64,000 nucleotides of DNA from an uncultured Odoribacter sp. GTDB taxonomy: Bacteria; Bacteroidota; Bacteroidia; Bacteroidales; Marinifilaceae. A program made the position numbers and the translations under genes. Below the pieces are notes generated by a model. It ran no database searches. It was not told the DNA's origin and saw only the letters and a program-made list of their open reading frames with translations. The DNA is taken from the NCBI GenBank assembly GCA_910578985.1, contig CAJTSF010000005.1, forward strand, positions 62,001-126,000, read 5' to 3'. This document shows, piece by piece, positions 42,152-50,255 of the stretch; within the stretch, counting starts at the first letter, position 1, and each line of letters starts with the position of its first letter.

Positions 42152-43690
42152 ATGAGAAGAAAGCAGATTATCATATTAGGCGTAGTCATGGGGGCAGCCC
42201 TGGCGGGTTTGTTGCTCACACAAGCCAAATATTTCCAGACTGCTTTCAAACTGAAAAGGTCTCAGTTCGATTACCTTGTCAATCGTTCCATCGACCAGGT
42301 GGTCGGCTTTCTGGAAGAACAATACAGCGCCCGGCTGCACGCCAAAGCTTCCCTGCTCGACAATCTGCCGATGCAGAAAGCGGGCGGACTGTACACCACG
42401 CCCATCTGCCCCGGACTCCATTCCGACCTGCCGATAAACGGCATCAACATCGGCATCGGCTACTCCGAAACGCCGTTGAAATATGAAAACAGCCTCTCCT
42501 CCGGCAGCCTCGGGCAGAACGGCAACAACAATCTCATGAACTCCATCGAGAAATCGAGGCAGGCATTGCAGGAACGCTACGGCAAGGCATACGACCTGGT
42601 CGTAGTCGCCCACGGCGAAGAGCCGGCAGGGCTATCGCTCGAAGAGCTGATTCGCGAAACCGACCTCAAAGGAGCCATCGGCGAATACCTGAAAGAGAAC
42701 GGGCTGGCGGCACAAGCCGAATATGCCGTCAAAGAGGGCGGACGCTTCATCTCCATGTCCTCCCGCTTTTTCGAACGGGAATCCTCGTTCACTTACCACC
42801 GCAAGATTTACTTGGGGGAAGAGGGCACGCTGTTCCTTTCTTTTCCCGACGAAACGGAAGACATCGTGTCCGTCGTCCTGCTCCTGCTGCCGGGACTGTT
42901 GATCACCTTTCTGCTGGTGGGCTGTTTCACGCTCTGCCTCATGGAAATCGTCAAACAGAAAAAACTGTCCGTCATCAAGAACGACTTCATCAACAACATG
43001 ACCCATGAATTCAAGACCCCCATCGCGACCATCTCGCTGGCGGCACAGATGCTCAAAGACGGGGCGGTGAGCTGCTCCTCCGCGACGACAGACCACATCG
43101 CGGGCATCATCGGGGATGAAAGCAAGCGGCTGGCTTTCCAGGTGGAAAAGGTATTGCAGACCGCCCTGTTCACGGAGAAGAGGATGAAACTGAAACTGAA
43201 GACGGTCTATCTGAATGAGATTGTGGAAAGCCTTTCCACCAAGTTCAGCCTGCGGGCGGTGGACAAAAAAGGCCATCTCTTCTGCTACCCCGAAGCGGAA
43301 CACGACGAGATATATGCGGACGAGGTGCACATCACCAACATAGTCTCCAATCTCCTGGACAACGCGCTCAAATACTGCGCCGGGAAACCGGAAATCAACG
43401 TCACCACCTGCAACCGCGGCAACGAAATTATCGTAAGCGTGGAAGATAATGGCATAGGAATTGCTGCAAAAGAACAAAAACTGATATTTGAACGGTTTTA
43501 CAGAGTATCCACGGGCAATCTGCACGATGTAAAAGGATTCGGCTTGGGGCTGTCATACGTCAAAAGCATCGTGGAAGCACACGGCGGGCGCATCGAGGTG
43601 GAGAGCGAAGAGGGCAAGGGAAGCCGGTTTCAAGTCATTCTGCCCTTGGCGGATAATAAAAAGAAAGGAAGAAAAACTTTATTTTTTTAA
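42152..43690 (+). CDS. rprX: Sensor histidine kinase, RprX-like
   Basis: Inner-membrane sensor kinase of 512 residues. Two membrane helices (about 7-22 and 240-265) enclose a periplasmic domain of some 215 residues with no named fold. The HisKA phosphorylation motif NNMTHEFKTPIA has His at about residue 285, followed by the HATPase motifs DNALKYC, VEDNGIGI and GFGLGLSYVKSI. It is followed by an OmpR-type regulator 39 bases downstream. The pair matches RprX/RprY, described from Bacteroides. ATG 42152 was chosen; a GTG six bases earlier lies within the -7-like box TAAATTTG, so the mRNA may be nearly leaderless. The signal is unknown. Confidence 0.85.
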   Translation: MRRKQIIILGVVMGAALAGLLLTQAKYFQTAFKLKRSQFDYLVNRSIDQVVGFLEEQYSARLHAKASLLDNLPMQKAGGLYTTPICPGLHSDLPINGINIGIGYSETPLKYENSLSSGSLGQNGNNNLMNSIEKSRQALQERYGKAYDLVVVAHGEEPAGLSLEELIRETDLKGAIGEYLKENGLAAQAEYAVKEGGRFISMSSRFFERESSFTYHRKIYLGEEGTLFLSFPDETEDIVSVVLLLLPGLLITFLLVGCFTLCLMEIVKQKKLSVIKNDFINNMTHEFKTPIATISLAAQMLKDGAVSCSSATTDHIAGIIGDESKRLAFQVEKVLQTALFTEKRMKLKLKTVYLNEIVESLSTKFSLRAVDKKGHLFCYPEAEHDEIYADEVHITNIVSNLLDNALKYCAGKPEINVTTCNRGNEIIVSVEDNGIGIAAKEQKLIFERFYRVSTGNLHDVKGFGLGLSYVKSIVEAHGGRIEVESEEGKGSRFQVILPLADNKKKGRKTLFF

Positions 43691-43729
43691 ATACGTATAA
43701 TTTCAAAGAAATAACTAAAACAAAATAGT

Positions 43730-44419
43730 ATGGAAGACAGAATAAAAATTTTATTGGCGGAAGACGACACCAATCTGGGTATGCTCTTGAAAGAGTATTT
43801 GAGAGCCAAGGGATTCGAGACGGTCCTCTGCGAAGACGGTGAGGTGGCACACGAAGCATTCCTCAACCAGCCTTTCGATATATGTATCTTTGACGTCATG
43901 ATGCCGAAAAAGGACGGCTTCACCCTGGCCAAAGAGGTACGGCAGATCAACAGTGAGATACCCATCATCTTCCTCACCGCCAAGAGCATGAAGGAAGATG
44001 TCCTCGAAGGCTTCAAATTGGGCGCCGACGACTACATGAGCAAACCGTTCTCCATGGAAGAACTGCTGCTGAGAATCGAAGCGGTGCTGCGCCGTTCCAC
44101 CGGCTTGAAACCGGAAGACGAACAGGAAATCTTCAAAATCGGCAAACTGACTTTCAACTCCAAGAAACAGACCTTGAGCGACGGAACGGAAGACCAGAAG
44201 CTGACCACCAAGGAATCCGAACTGTTGAAGTTACTGTGCATGAACGTGAACAAAGTGCTCGAAAGGAACTACGCACTCAAACACATTTGGGCGGACGACA
44301 ATTACTTCAATGCCAGAAGCATGGATGTGTACATCACCAAACTGCGCAAGCACCTGAAGAAAGACCCCAATGTGGAAATCATCAACGTGCACGGCAAGGG
44401 CTACAAATTAATCTTGTGA
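43730..44419 (+). CDS. rprY: OmpR/PhoB family response regulator, RprY-like
   Basis: The 229-residue regulator has a receiver domain (ILLAEDDTN, phosphoacceptor Asp55 in CIFDVMMPK, Thr in FLTAKS, Lys in MSKPFSMEELL) and a C-terminal winged-helix DNA-binding domain (LLKLLCMNVNKVLERNYALKHIW split around the recognition helix). It closely fits RprY of Bacteroides. It is the likely partner of the upstream kinase and the two form an operon that ends at a terminator 18 bases after the stop. Its target genes cannot be deduced here. Confidence 0.9.
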   Translation: MEDRIKILLAEDDTNLGMLLKEYLRAKGFETVLCEDGEVAHEAFLNQPFDICIFDVMMPKKDGFTLAKEVRQINSEIPIIFLTAKSMKEDVLEGFKLGADDYMSKPFSMEELLLRIEAVLRRSTGLKPEDEQEIFKIGKLTFNSKKQTLSDGTEDQKLTTKESELLKLLCMNVNKVLERNYALKHIWADDNYFNARSMDVYITKLRKHLKKDPNVEIINVHGKGYKLIL

Positions 44420-44436
44420 TCACACAGACGACACGC

Positions 44437-44478
44437 AAGGGGTTGTGCCGGGACAAGCGTCCGGCGCAACCCCTTTTT
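44437..44478 (+). terminator. Terminator after the rprX/rprY-like pair
   Basis: GGGGTTGTGCCGGGAC pairs with GTCCGGCGCAACCCC (one bulge and a G-T pair) around loop AAGC and is followed by TTTTT. It separates the two-component genes from cysS. Confidence 0.85.
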
Positions 44479-44515
44479 CACTTGGATAACCATTCGAACA
44501 GGAGAAGAAAAAAAC

Positions 44516-45994
44516 ATGGAAAATAAGTTGAACATCTACAACACCCTCACCCGCCGGAAAGAAACGTTCGAACCGCTCAATCCCCCTTTCGTAGGGCTGT
44601 ATGTCTGCGGTCCCACGGTTTACGGCGACGCCCATCTGGGGCACGCCCGTCCCGCCATCACCTTCGACCTCGTCTTCCGCTACCTGCAATACCTCGGCTA
44701 TAAGGTGCGCTACGTCCGCAACATCACCGACGTGGGGCACCTCACCAACGACAGCGATGACGGCGAGGATAAAATTGCCCAAAAAGCCAAACTGGAGCGC
44801 CTGGAACCGATGGAGGTCGTGCAATATTACACCAACCGCTACCACAAGAACATGGAGCAGTTGAACACCCTCCCCCCAAGCATCGAACCGCATGCGTCCG
44901 GGCACATCATCGAGCAGATGGAGCTCGTGAAAAGAATCCTTGAAAACGGATTCGCCTATGAAAGCGAAGGCAGCATCTATTTCGACGTCGAAGCCTACAA
45001 CCGCAAATACCACTACGGCAAACTCTCCGGGAGGCGCGTGGAGGAACTCTTCGCCAACACCCGCCAACTGGACGGACAGCAGGAAAAACGCAATCCCGCG
45101 GACTTCGCCCTCTGGAAAAAAGCCTCGCCGGAACACATCATGCACTGGCCCTCTCCCTGGAGCGAAGGCTTCCCCGGCTGGCACCTCGAATGCTCCTGCA
45201 TGAGTCAGAAATACCTTGGCGACCGCTTCGACATCCACGGCGGAGGACTGGATCTCCAGTTCCCCCACCACGAATGCGAAATCGCCCAAAGCACGGCGGC
45301 ATACGGACAGGAAGCCGTGAAATACTGGATGCACAACAACATGGTCACCATCAACGGGCAGAAAATGGGCAAGTCCTTAGGCAACTTCATCACCCTCGAC
45401 CAACTCTTTTCAGGCGACAACGGAGTGCTGGAACAAGCCTACTCGCCGATGACCGTGCGCTTTTTCATCCTGCAAGCCCACTACCGCAGCCCGCTCGATT
45501 TCTCGAACGACGCCCTCAAAGCGGCACAGAAAGGCTACGAGCGACTGATGGCAGCCGTGGCGGCACTGGACAAAATCAAGGCATCCCCGGACAACACGGC
45601 GGACGTGGACGCACTGGCAACCAAGTGCTTCGACGCCATGAACGACGACCTGAACACACCCACCCTCATCTCCCACCTCTTCGACGGAGTACGCCTCATC
45701 AACTCCCTCGCGGCAGGAAGTGAAAAAATCAACAGCGCCAACCTGGAAAAACTCCGGACGCTCTACCACGACTTCACCTTCGACATCCTCGGACTGAAAG
45801 CCGAAACCGAAGCCGTCGGGCGCGACCACGAAGCGCTGGGCAAGGTGCTGGACATGGTCATGTCCATCCGCACGGAAGCCAAACAGAAAAAGGACTGGGC
45901 GACTTCCGACAAAATCCGCGACGAACTGAAAGCGGCAGGTGTCATCGTCAAAGACACCAAAGAAGGATACGAATGGGAACTGGAAAACGCATAA
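44516..45994 (+). CDS. cysS: Cysteine--tRNA ligase
   Basis: Class I synthetase of 492 residues that charges tRNA-Cys. The zinc-binding/active site starts with YVCGPTVYGDAHLGHARP (HIGH motif HLGH), the zinc ligands continue in WHLECSCMSQKYLG and HHECEIAQS, and the KMSKS motif is KMGKSLGNF. The C-terminal helical bundle (WATSDKIRDELKAAGVIVKDT) is complete. The next gene starts three bases after the stop, so it is probably in the same operon. Confidence 0.97.
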   Translation: MENKLNIYNTLTRRKETFEPLNPPFVGLYVCGPTVYGDAHLGHARPAITFDLVFRYLQYLGYKVRYVRNITDVGHLTNDSDDGEDKIAQKAKLERLEPMEVVQYYTNRYHKNMEQLNTLPPSIEPHASGHIIEQMELVKRILENGFAYESEGSIYFDVEAYNRKYHYGKLSGRRVEELFANTRQLDGQQEKRNPADFALWKKASPEHIMHWPSPWSEGFPGWHLECSCMSQKYLGDRFDIHGGGLDLQFPHHECEIAQSTAAYGQEAVKYWMHNNMVTINGQKMGKSLGNFITLDQLFSGDNGVLEQAYSPMTVRFFILQAHYRSPLDFSNDALKAAQKGYERLMAAVAALDKIKASPDNTADVDALATKCFDAMNDDLNTPTLISHLFDGVRLINSLAAGSEKINSANLEKLRTLYHDFTFDILGLKAETEAVGRDHEALGKVLDMVMSIRTEAKQKKDWATSDKIRDELKAAGVIVKDTKEGYEWELENA

Positions 45995-45996
45995 CG

Positions 45997-47109
45997 ATGC
46001 ACTACCTATATTATTGGGTCGTCCTCCTGGCGCTCTGCTCCTGCAACGGGGGAAAAACCGCCCGGCAGGAACAAACGGGGACCGCAGTGTCGGAAAACCG
46101 CCGGGAACAGGTGAAATATGTGAACAGCCTCAAATGGATTACGCCGGAGAAAAACCGCTCGTTCCGTTTCGGGGAGGAGCTGAGAGTGGAATTTGAAAAC
46201 AAAGACCGCTTCCCCATAGACTCCTCCGCCGTCTACCTTAACGGACGCCCCGTCGCCCGACTGGATGCCGGCACCCGCACGTTCACCCTCCCGATACCCG
46301 CCACCCGGGCAGGCAGGCAGACCTTGAAAATCGTCGCCTGGCATCCCGACAACAGACAGGGATTGCTCTCCACGACCATCGAGGTCAAGCCCGACAAGGC
46401 GCCCGTGCGCTGCTCCTACCGCGTGGTGAACACCTACCCGCACGACCCCCGCGCCTACACCCAGGGACTGATATACCGGGACGGCTACATGTATGAAGGC
46501 ACCGGGCAGTGCGGCGAATCCTCCATCCGGAAAATCGACATGAAGACCGGCAACATCCTCTCCGTCCTCACCATCGACAGCCAGTTCTTCGGCGAAGGCA
46601 TCACCGTCTTCAAAGACAAAATCTACCAACTCACCTGGCGTTCGCGCAAAGGCTTCGTCTACGACCTGAAGACCTTTTCCCCGGAATCCTCCTTCAGCTA
46701 CAACACCGAAGGATGGGGCATCACCACCGTAGGCGACCGCCTCGTCATGAGCGACGGCAGCCACAAACTCTACCACGTCGCCCCCTCCTCCTTCCACATC
46801 ACGAAAGAGGTGGAGGTCTACGACCACAACGGACCCGTGGAACAACTCAACGAACTGGAATACATCGACGGACTCGTGTGGGCGAACGTATGGCTCAGCG
46901 ACCGCATCGTCGCCATCGACCCGGAGAGCGGCGTCGTGAAATACGAACTGGACCTGACCCGTCTCCTGTCCGCCTCCGAACGGGCGAAACTGGACGAGAA
47001 CGACGAAGTGCTGAACGGCATTGCCTGGAATCCGGAAAAACGGACCTTTTACCTCACGGGGAAACGGTGGCCCAAACTCTTCGAAGTCCAAGTCTCCCTC
47101 AACCCATAA
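45997..47109 (+). CDS. Glutaminyl-peptide cyclotransferase (plant-type) lipoprotein
   Basis: The 370-residue protein has a lipoprotein-type signal (Cys14 or Cys16 after WVVLLALC) and a beta-propeller of the plant-type glutaminyl cyclase family: YTQGLIYRDGYMYEGTGQ, CGESSIRKIDMKTG, and NELEYIDGLVWANVW. The enzyme converts N-terminal glutamine to pyroglutamate. In Bacteroidota many exported proteins have Gln after the signal-peptidase I site, so a periplasmic cyclase can stabilise them. I chose ATG 45997 because it places the signal normally, although an ATG at 45973 overlapping cysS is in frame. It is followed 17 bases later by ung. Confidence 0.88.
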   Translation: MHYLYYWVVLLALCSCNGGKTARQEQTGTAVSENRREQVKYVNSLKWITPEKNRSFRFGEELRVEFENKDRFPIDSSAVYLNGRPVARLDAGTRTFTLPIPATRAGRQTLKIVAWHPDNRQGLLSTTIEVKPDKAPVRCSYRVVNTYPHDPRAYTQGLIYRDGYMYEGTGQCGESSIRKIDMKTGNILSVLTIDSQFFGEGITVFKDKIYQLTWRSRKGFVYDLKTFSPESSFSYNTEGWGITTVGDRLVMSDGSHKLYHVAPSSFHITKEVEVYDHNGPVEQLNELEYIDGLVWANVWLSDRIVAIDPESGVVKYELDLTRLLSASERAKLDENDEVLNGIAWNPEKRTFYLTGKRWPKLFEVQVSLNP

Positions 47110-47126
47110 CCTATATCCACACTATC

Positions 47127-47792
47127 ATGAACGTACAGATAGAACCCTCCTGGAAAGAACTGCTCGGCGAAGAATTCGAGAAACCTTACTTTGAAGCCCT
47201 CACCCGTTTCGTCCGGGACGAATACGGGCAAACCCGGATATATCCTCCCGGCAAACTCATCTTCAACGCCTTCAACCATTGCAGCGTGGACAACACCAAA
47301 GTCGTCATCCTCGGACAGGACCCCTATCACGGTCCCGGACAAGCGCACGGGCTCTCCTTCTCCGTCCCCGAAGGCATCCAGCAACCGCCCTCTCTCCAGA
47401 ACATCTTCAAAGAGATTGAAAACGACCTCGGTATTCCCGTCCCCGCATCGGGCAATCTGGAACGCTGGTCCGACCAGGGTGTCCTCCTCCTCAACGCCAC
47501 CCTCACCGTGCGCGCCCACCAGGCGGGCTCCCACCAGAATAAAGGCTGGGAAACCTTCACCGACGCCGTCATCCGCCGCCTCGCCGACCAAAAAGAGCAC
47601 CTCGTATTTCTCCTCTGGGGCTCCTACGCCCAGCGGAAAGGTGCCTTCATCGACACGGACAGGCACCTCGTCCTCAAATCCGTCCACCCCTCCCCCCTCT
47701 CCGCCAACCGCGGCGGCTGGTTCGGCAACCACCAGTTCAGCCGCACCAACCAATACCTGCAGGCGCACGGCTTGTCACCCATTGAGTGGTAA
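47127..47792 (+). CDS. ung: Uracil-DNA glycosylase
   Basis: Family 1 UDG of 221 residues that removes uracil from DNA. Catalytic motif GQDPYHGPGQAHGLSFSV has Asp65, and the second motif HPSPLSANRGG (His near residue 187) is intact. The uracil-binding Asn lies in VLLLNATLTVR. ATG 47127 is the family start; upstream in frame is only a shadow of the cyclase gene. It ends the cysS-cyclase-ung run, closed by the perfect palindrome at 47814. Confidence 0.97.
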   Translation: MNVQIEPSWKELLGEEFEKPYFEALTRFVRDEYGQTRIYPPGKLIFNAFNHCSVDNTKVVILGQDPYHGPGQAHGLSFSVPEGIQQPPSLQNIFKEIENDLGIPVPASGNLERWSDQGVLLLNATLTVRAHQAGSHQNKGWETFTDAVIRRLADQKEHLVFLLWGSYAQRKGAFIDTDRHLVLKSVHPSPLSANRGGWFGNHQFSRTNQYLQAHGLSPIEW

Positions 47793-47813
47793 AAAATAGA
47801 ATATTTCTCTATA

Positions 47814-47859
47814 TTTGAATAGTATCCTGAAATCAATTGATTTCAGGATACTATTCAAA
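47814..47859. terminator. 46-bp perfect palindrome between convergent genes (bidirectional terminator)
   Basis: Twenty-three bases from 47814 to 47836 are followed directly by their exact reverse complement. The ends carry TTT/AAA runs on both strands. It lies between the ends of ung (plus) and an AT-rich lipoprotein gene (minus). Confidence 0.7.
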
Positions 47860-47883
47860 GAATCTCGATTTATTCAAACTCTT

Positions 47884-48531
47884 TTATTTCACTTGTACTT
47901 TTCTTCCCGCCGCTTTCCGATAATTTTCCTTTTCTTTGATTTTTATATTCATCTTTACAAGCAAATGTGGATCATCTGTTTCATTAGCAACTACACCTTT
48001 AAATTTACCTTTAAATTTACCCATTTTATCATCCCTCTGAGCTTTTCCACGACTTGCTTTCAATCCTTCCGCACCTTTCCATTCTACTACATACACCTCA
48101 TCTCCATAATTAACAGCATGTGTTTCATTATCATCATACAATAAATATATGCGTTCTTCAGATCCTTGCGTTTTTTGTTTAAAACGTAAGCAATTATCAT
48201 TATCCGGCTCAAAGGCTACATAATATATAATGTTGCCGTCAGCATCTTTTTCCCATTTTAGCAAAGCACCTTCAGTACTACTAGTTATTTGAATCACGTC
48301 TTTATGATACGTTGCCTTTATTGACCCTTTTACTGCTACTTTACCAATAATATCAGGATTTTCGCTCTTGGTTAAGACAATATTTCTTGATACATAATAT
48401 TGGAAGTTTTCTACTTTACCTACAATAGAAGCATTTCGATGAATTGTTTTTGTCATAGGCTTAGTGTGTACACAACTAGAAGAGCCAAATACAATTAAAA
48501 CAATAATGGTAATTAAAAATGTGTATTTCAT
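47884..48531 (-). CDS. AT-rich hypothetical lipoprotein
   Basis: A 215-residue protein with a lipoprotein signal ending at Cys20 (FGSSSC). The mature part is rich in Lys, Asp and Asn, predicted mostly beta in the middle, and ends with a basic Lys/Arg segment. It resembles no family I can name. Base composition is visibly lower in GC than that of ung and fba on either side, so it is probably horizontally acquired. ATG 48531 is favoured as it places the signal peptide normally; an ATG nine bases earlier also fits. It is divergent from fba across a 450-base gap with a structured hairpin. Confidence 0.72.
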   Translation of the reverse strand: MKYTFLITIIVLIVFGSSSCVHTKPMTKTIHRNASIVGKVENFQYYVSRNIVLTKSENPDIIGKVAVKGSIKATYHKDVIQITSSTEGALLKWEKDADGNIIYYVAFEPDNDNCLRFKQKTQGSEERIYLLYDDNETHAVNYGDEVYVVEWKGAEGLKASRGKAQRDDKMGKFKGKFKGVVANETDDPHLLVKMNIKIKEKENYRKAAGRKVQVK

Positions 48532-48619
48532 AATTTTCATTTTTACAATTAATAAAATGGTGACTCGTCCCATTTTCAATATACGCATATAAAAAAAACG
48601 TGGGACAACACTTCATATT

Positions 48620-48743
48620 ATTCGTCTTTAAGGTTCTCGACTACCTGAACATCAAATAAATGAGTAAAGCCCACGCCATAGACGTGAGCGTCATCGCTTT
48701 ACTCCTGATGTTCTAAAATTGTCGAGATTTTAAAGACAAGAAT
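48620..48743. repeat. 124-nt extended imperfect hairpin (candidate structured RNA or mobile-element end)
   Basis: Nested arms pair in register: ATTC..GTCTTTA with TAAAGAC..GAAT, CTCGAC with GTCGAG, GAACATCA with TGATGTTC, and GAGTAAAGC with GCTTTACTC, around a central ACGCCATAGACGTGAGCGT. Unpaired bases between arms form small internal loops, as in a structured RNA. No open frame fits it. Confidence 0.55.
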
Positions 48744-48932
48744 ACAAGCTAAACGCTTTTTCCAATATTTAAAATATACGTATCTTCAATCCTTTATTTT
48801 CCCATAGGCAACCTGTTTTTATTCCACTGCAAACGTACACATTTTTTCCCAACAACCGCAACCGTTTCCGAAAAAATCATCCCCAAACCCAAAATAAACC
48901 GGAAATAGGGCATCTATATGGAAATAAATGCC

Positions 48933-48940
48933 TAATTTTG
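48933..48940 (+). promoter_or_regulatory. -7 box of fba
   Basis: TAATTTTG matches TAnnTTTG exactly 41 bases before the chosen fba start codon. No TTTG is seen at the expected -33 position. It also rules out an earlier start at 48928, which lies upstream of the box. Confidence 0.5.
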
Positions 48941-48981
48941 AAACAGATTTAAAAATCAATAAACACAATATTGAACGAATC

Positions 48982-49977
48982 ATGGTTAGTTACAAAGAGT
49001 TAGGTCTGGTGAATACCAGAGAAATGTTCAAGAAAGCGATGGATGGGAAATATGCCATCCCGGCTTTCAACTTCAACAACATGGAACAGATGCAGGCCAT
49101 CATCCAGGCTTGCGTGGAAACCAAATCGCCCGTCATCCTGCAGGTGTCGAGCGGCGCACGCAAGTACGCCAACCAAACGCTTCTGCGCTACATGGCACAG
49201 GGAGCGGTGGAGTATGCCAAAGAACTGGGATGCAACATCCCCATCTGTCTCCACCTGGACCACGGCGACACGTATGAACTGTGCGTTTCCTGCATCGAGA
49301 TGGGTTTCTCCTCGGTAATGATTGACGGCTCCGCGCTGCCTTACGAGGAGAATGTGGCGCTGACGAAAAAGGTGGTGGAATACGCGCACAAGTATGACGT
49401 GACCGTAGAAGGCGAACTGGGCGTGCTGGCAGGCATCGAGGATGACGTGGTGGCAGCCAAGAACGTGTACACCAGCCCGGACCTGGTCGAGGACTTCGTA
49501 AAGAAGACCGGCGTGGACTCCTTGGCGATTTCAATCGGCACATCCCACGGCGCCAACAAATTCAAACCGGAACAGTGCACCCGCAATGCGGAAGGCATCC
49601 TGATACCGCCCCCCCTGCGTTTCGACATTCTGGAGGAAATCGAAAGACGCATCCCGGGCTTCCCGATCGTACTGCACGGCTCGTCTTCCGTACCGCAGGA
49701 CAAGGTGGCAATCATCAATAAATACGGCGGCGCCCTGAAGGACGCGGTAGGTATTCCCGAGGAACAGCTGCGCAAAGCCGCCACTTCCGCTGTCTGCAAA
49801 ATCAACATCGACTCCGACGGACGTCTCGCCATGACGGCTGCCGTACGCGAGGTGTTCGTGCAGAAACCGGCGGAATTCGACCCGCGCAAATATCTGGGTC
49901 CCGCCCGCGATGCCCTGAAAGAACTCTACAAGCACAAGACCGTGCATGTGCTGGGCAGTGCGAACAGAGTGGAATAA
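48982..49977 (+). CDS. fba: Class II fructose-1,6-bisphosphate aldolase
   Basis: Zinc-dependent glycolytic aldolase that interconverts fructose-1,6-bisphosphate with glyceraldehyde-3-phosphate and dihydroxyacetone phosphate. The 331-residue protein begins VSYKELGLVNTREMFKKA and has the zinc motif CLHLDHGDTYE, the GxGGS-like phosphate loop (GTSHGANKF) and LHGSSSVP. The form of these motifs and the length fit class II aldolases of Bacteroidota. ATG 48982 is used because it matches the family start and lies downstream of the -7 box, while an earlier in-frame ATG at 48928 does not. A strong terminator follows. Confidence 0.95.
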   Translation: MVSYKELGLVNTREMFKKAMDGKYAIPAFNFNNMEQMQAIIQACVETKSPVILQVSSGARKYANQTLLRYMAQGAVEYAKELGCNIPICLHLDHGDTYELCVSCIEMGFSSVMIDGSALPYEENVALTKKVVEYAHKYDVTVEGELGVLAGIEDDVVAAKNVYTSPDLVEDFVKKTGVDSLAISIGTSHGANKFKPEQCTRNAEGILIPPPLRFDILEEIERRIPGFPIVLHGSSSVPQDKVAIINKYGGALKDAVGIPEEQLRKAATSAVCKINIDSDGRLAMTAAVREVFVQKPAEFDPRKYLGPARDALKELYKHKTVHVLGSANRVE

Positions 49978-49998
49978 CCGACTCTTTTCACGATAAGC

Positions 49999-50031
49999 AA
50001 CCGGAGGCGCTGACGCGCCTCCGGTTTTTTT
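49999..50031 (+). terminator. Terminator after fba
   Basis: AACCGGAGGCGC and GCGCCTCCGGTT form a perfect 12-base stem with loop TGAC, and T's continue to 50031. Confidence 0.9.
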
Positions 50032-50225
50032 CAACCCAAGACAGCCTCTTGCCTAAGGAATGCCCGTAGCACACTTGCTATAACAAGGTAAATAACGAAG
50101 AATCAAGGGTTTTGCAAACGAAATATTCCATAGGCATCCTACTGTCGCGGGCAGGGCGTTTCCACAACTTGGGGAGGGTTTGCATTATTACGCCGCGGAA
50201 GACCCGTTTTTACGAAAAATATTCG

Positions 50226-50233
50226 TATCTTTG
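50226..50233 (+). promoter_or_regulatory. -7 box of typA
   Basis: TATCTTTG is a perfect TAnnTTTG match 22 bases before the typA start. The 50032-50225 gap otherwise shows no supportable feature. Confidence 0.5.
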
Positions 50234-50255
50234 CATGTTTAAATAAATTTTACAA

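Larger units (their letters stand above)
48532..48981. other. 450-base intergenic region with a large hairpin and the fba promoter
   Basis: No gene is seen. It holds the 124-nt imperfect hairpin listed separately (48620-48743), an AT-rich stretch to 48900, and a TAATTTTG box at 48933-48940 in front of fba. Most of the part near the lipoprotein gene start looks like its leader. Confidence 0.55.
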
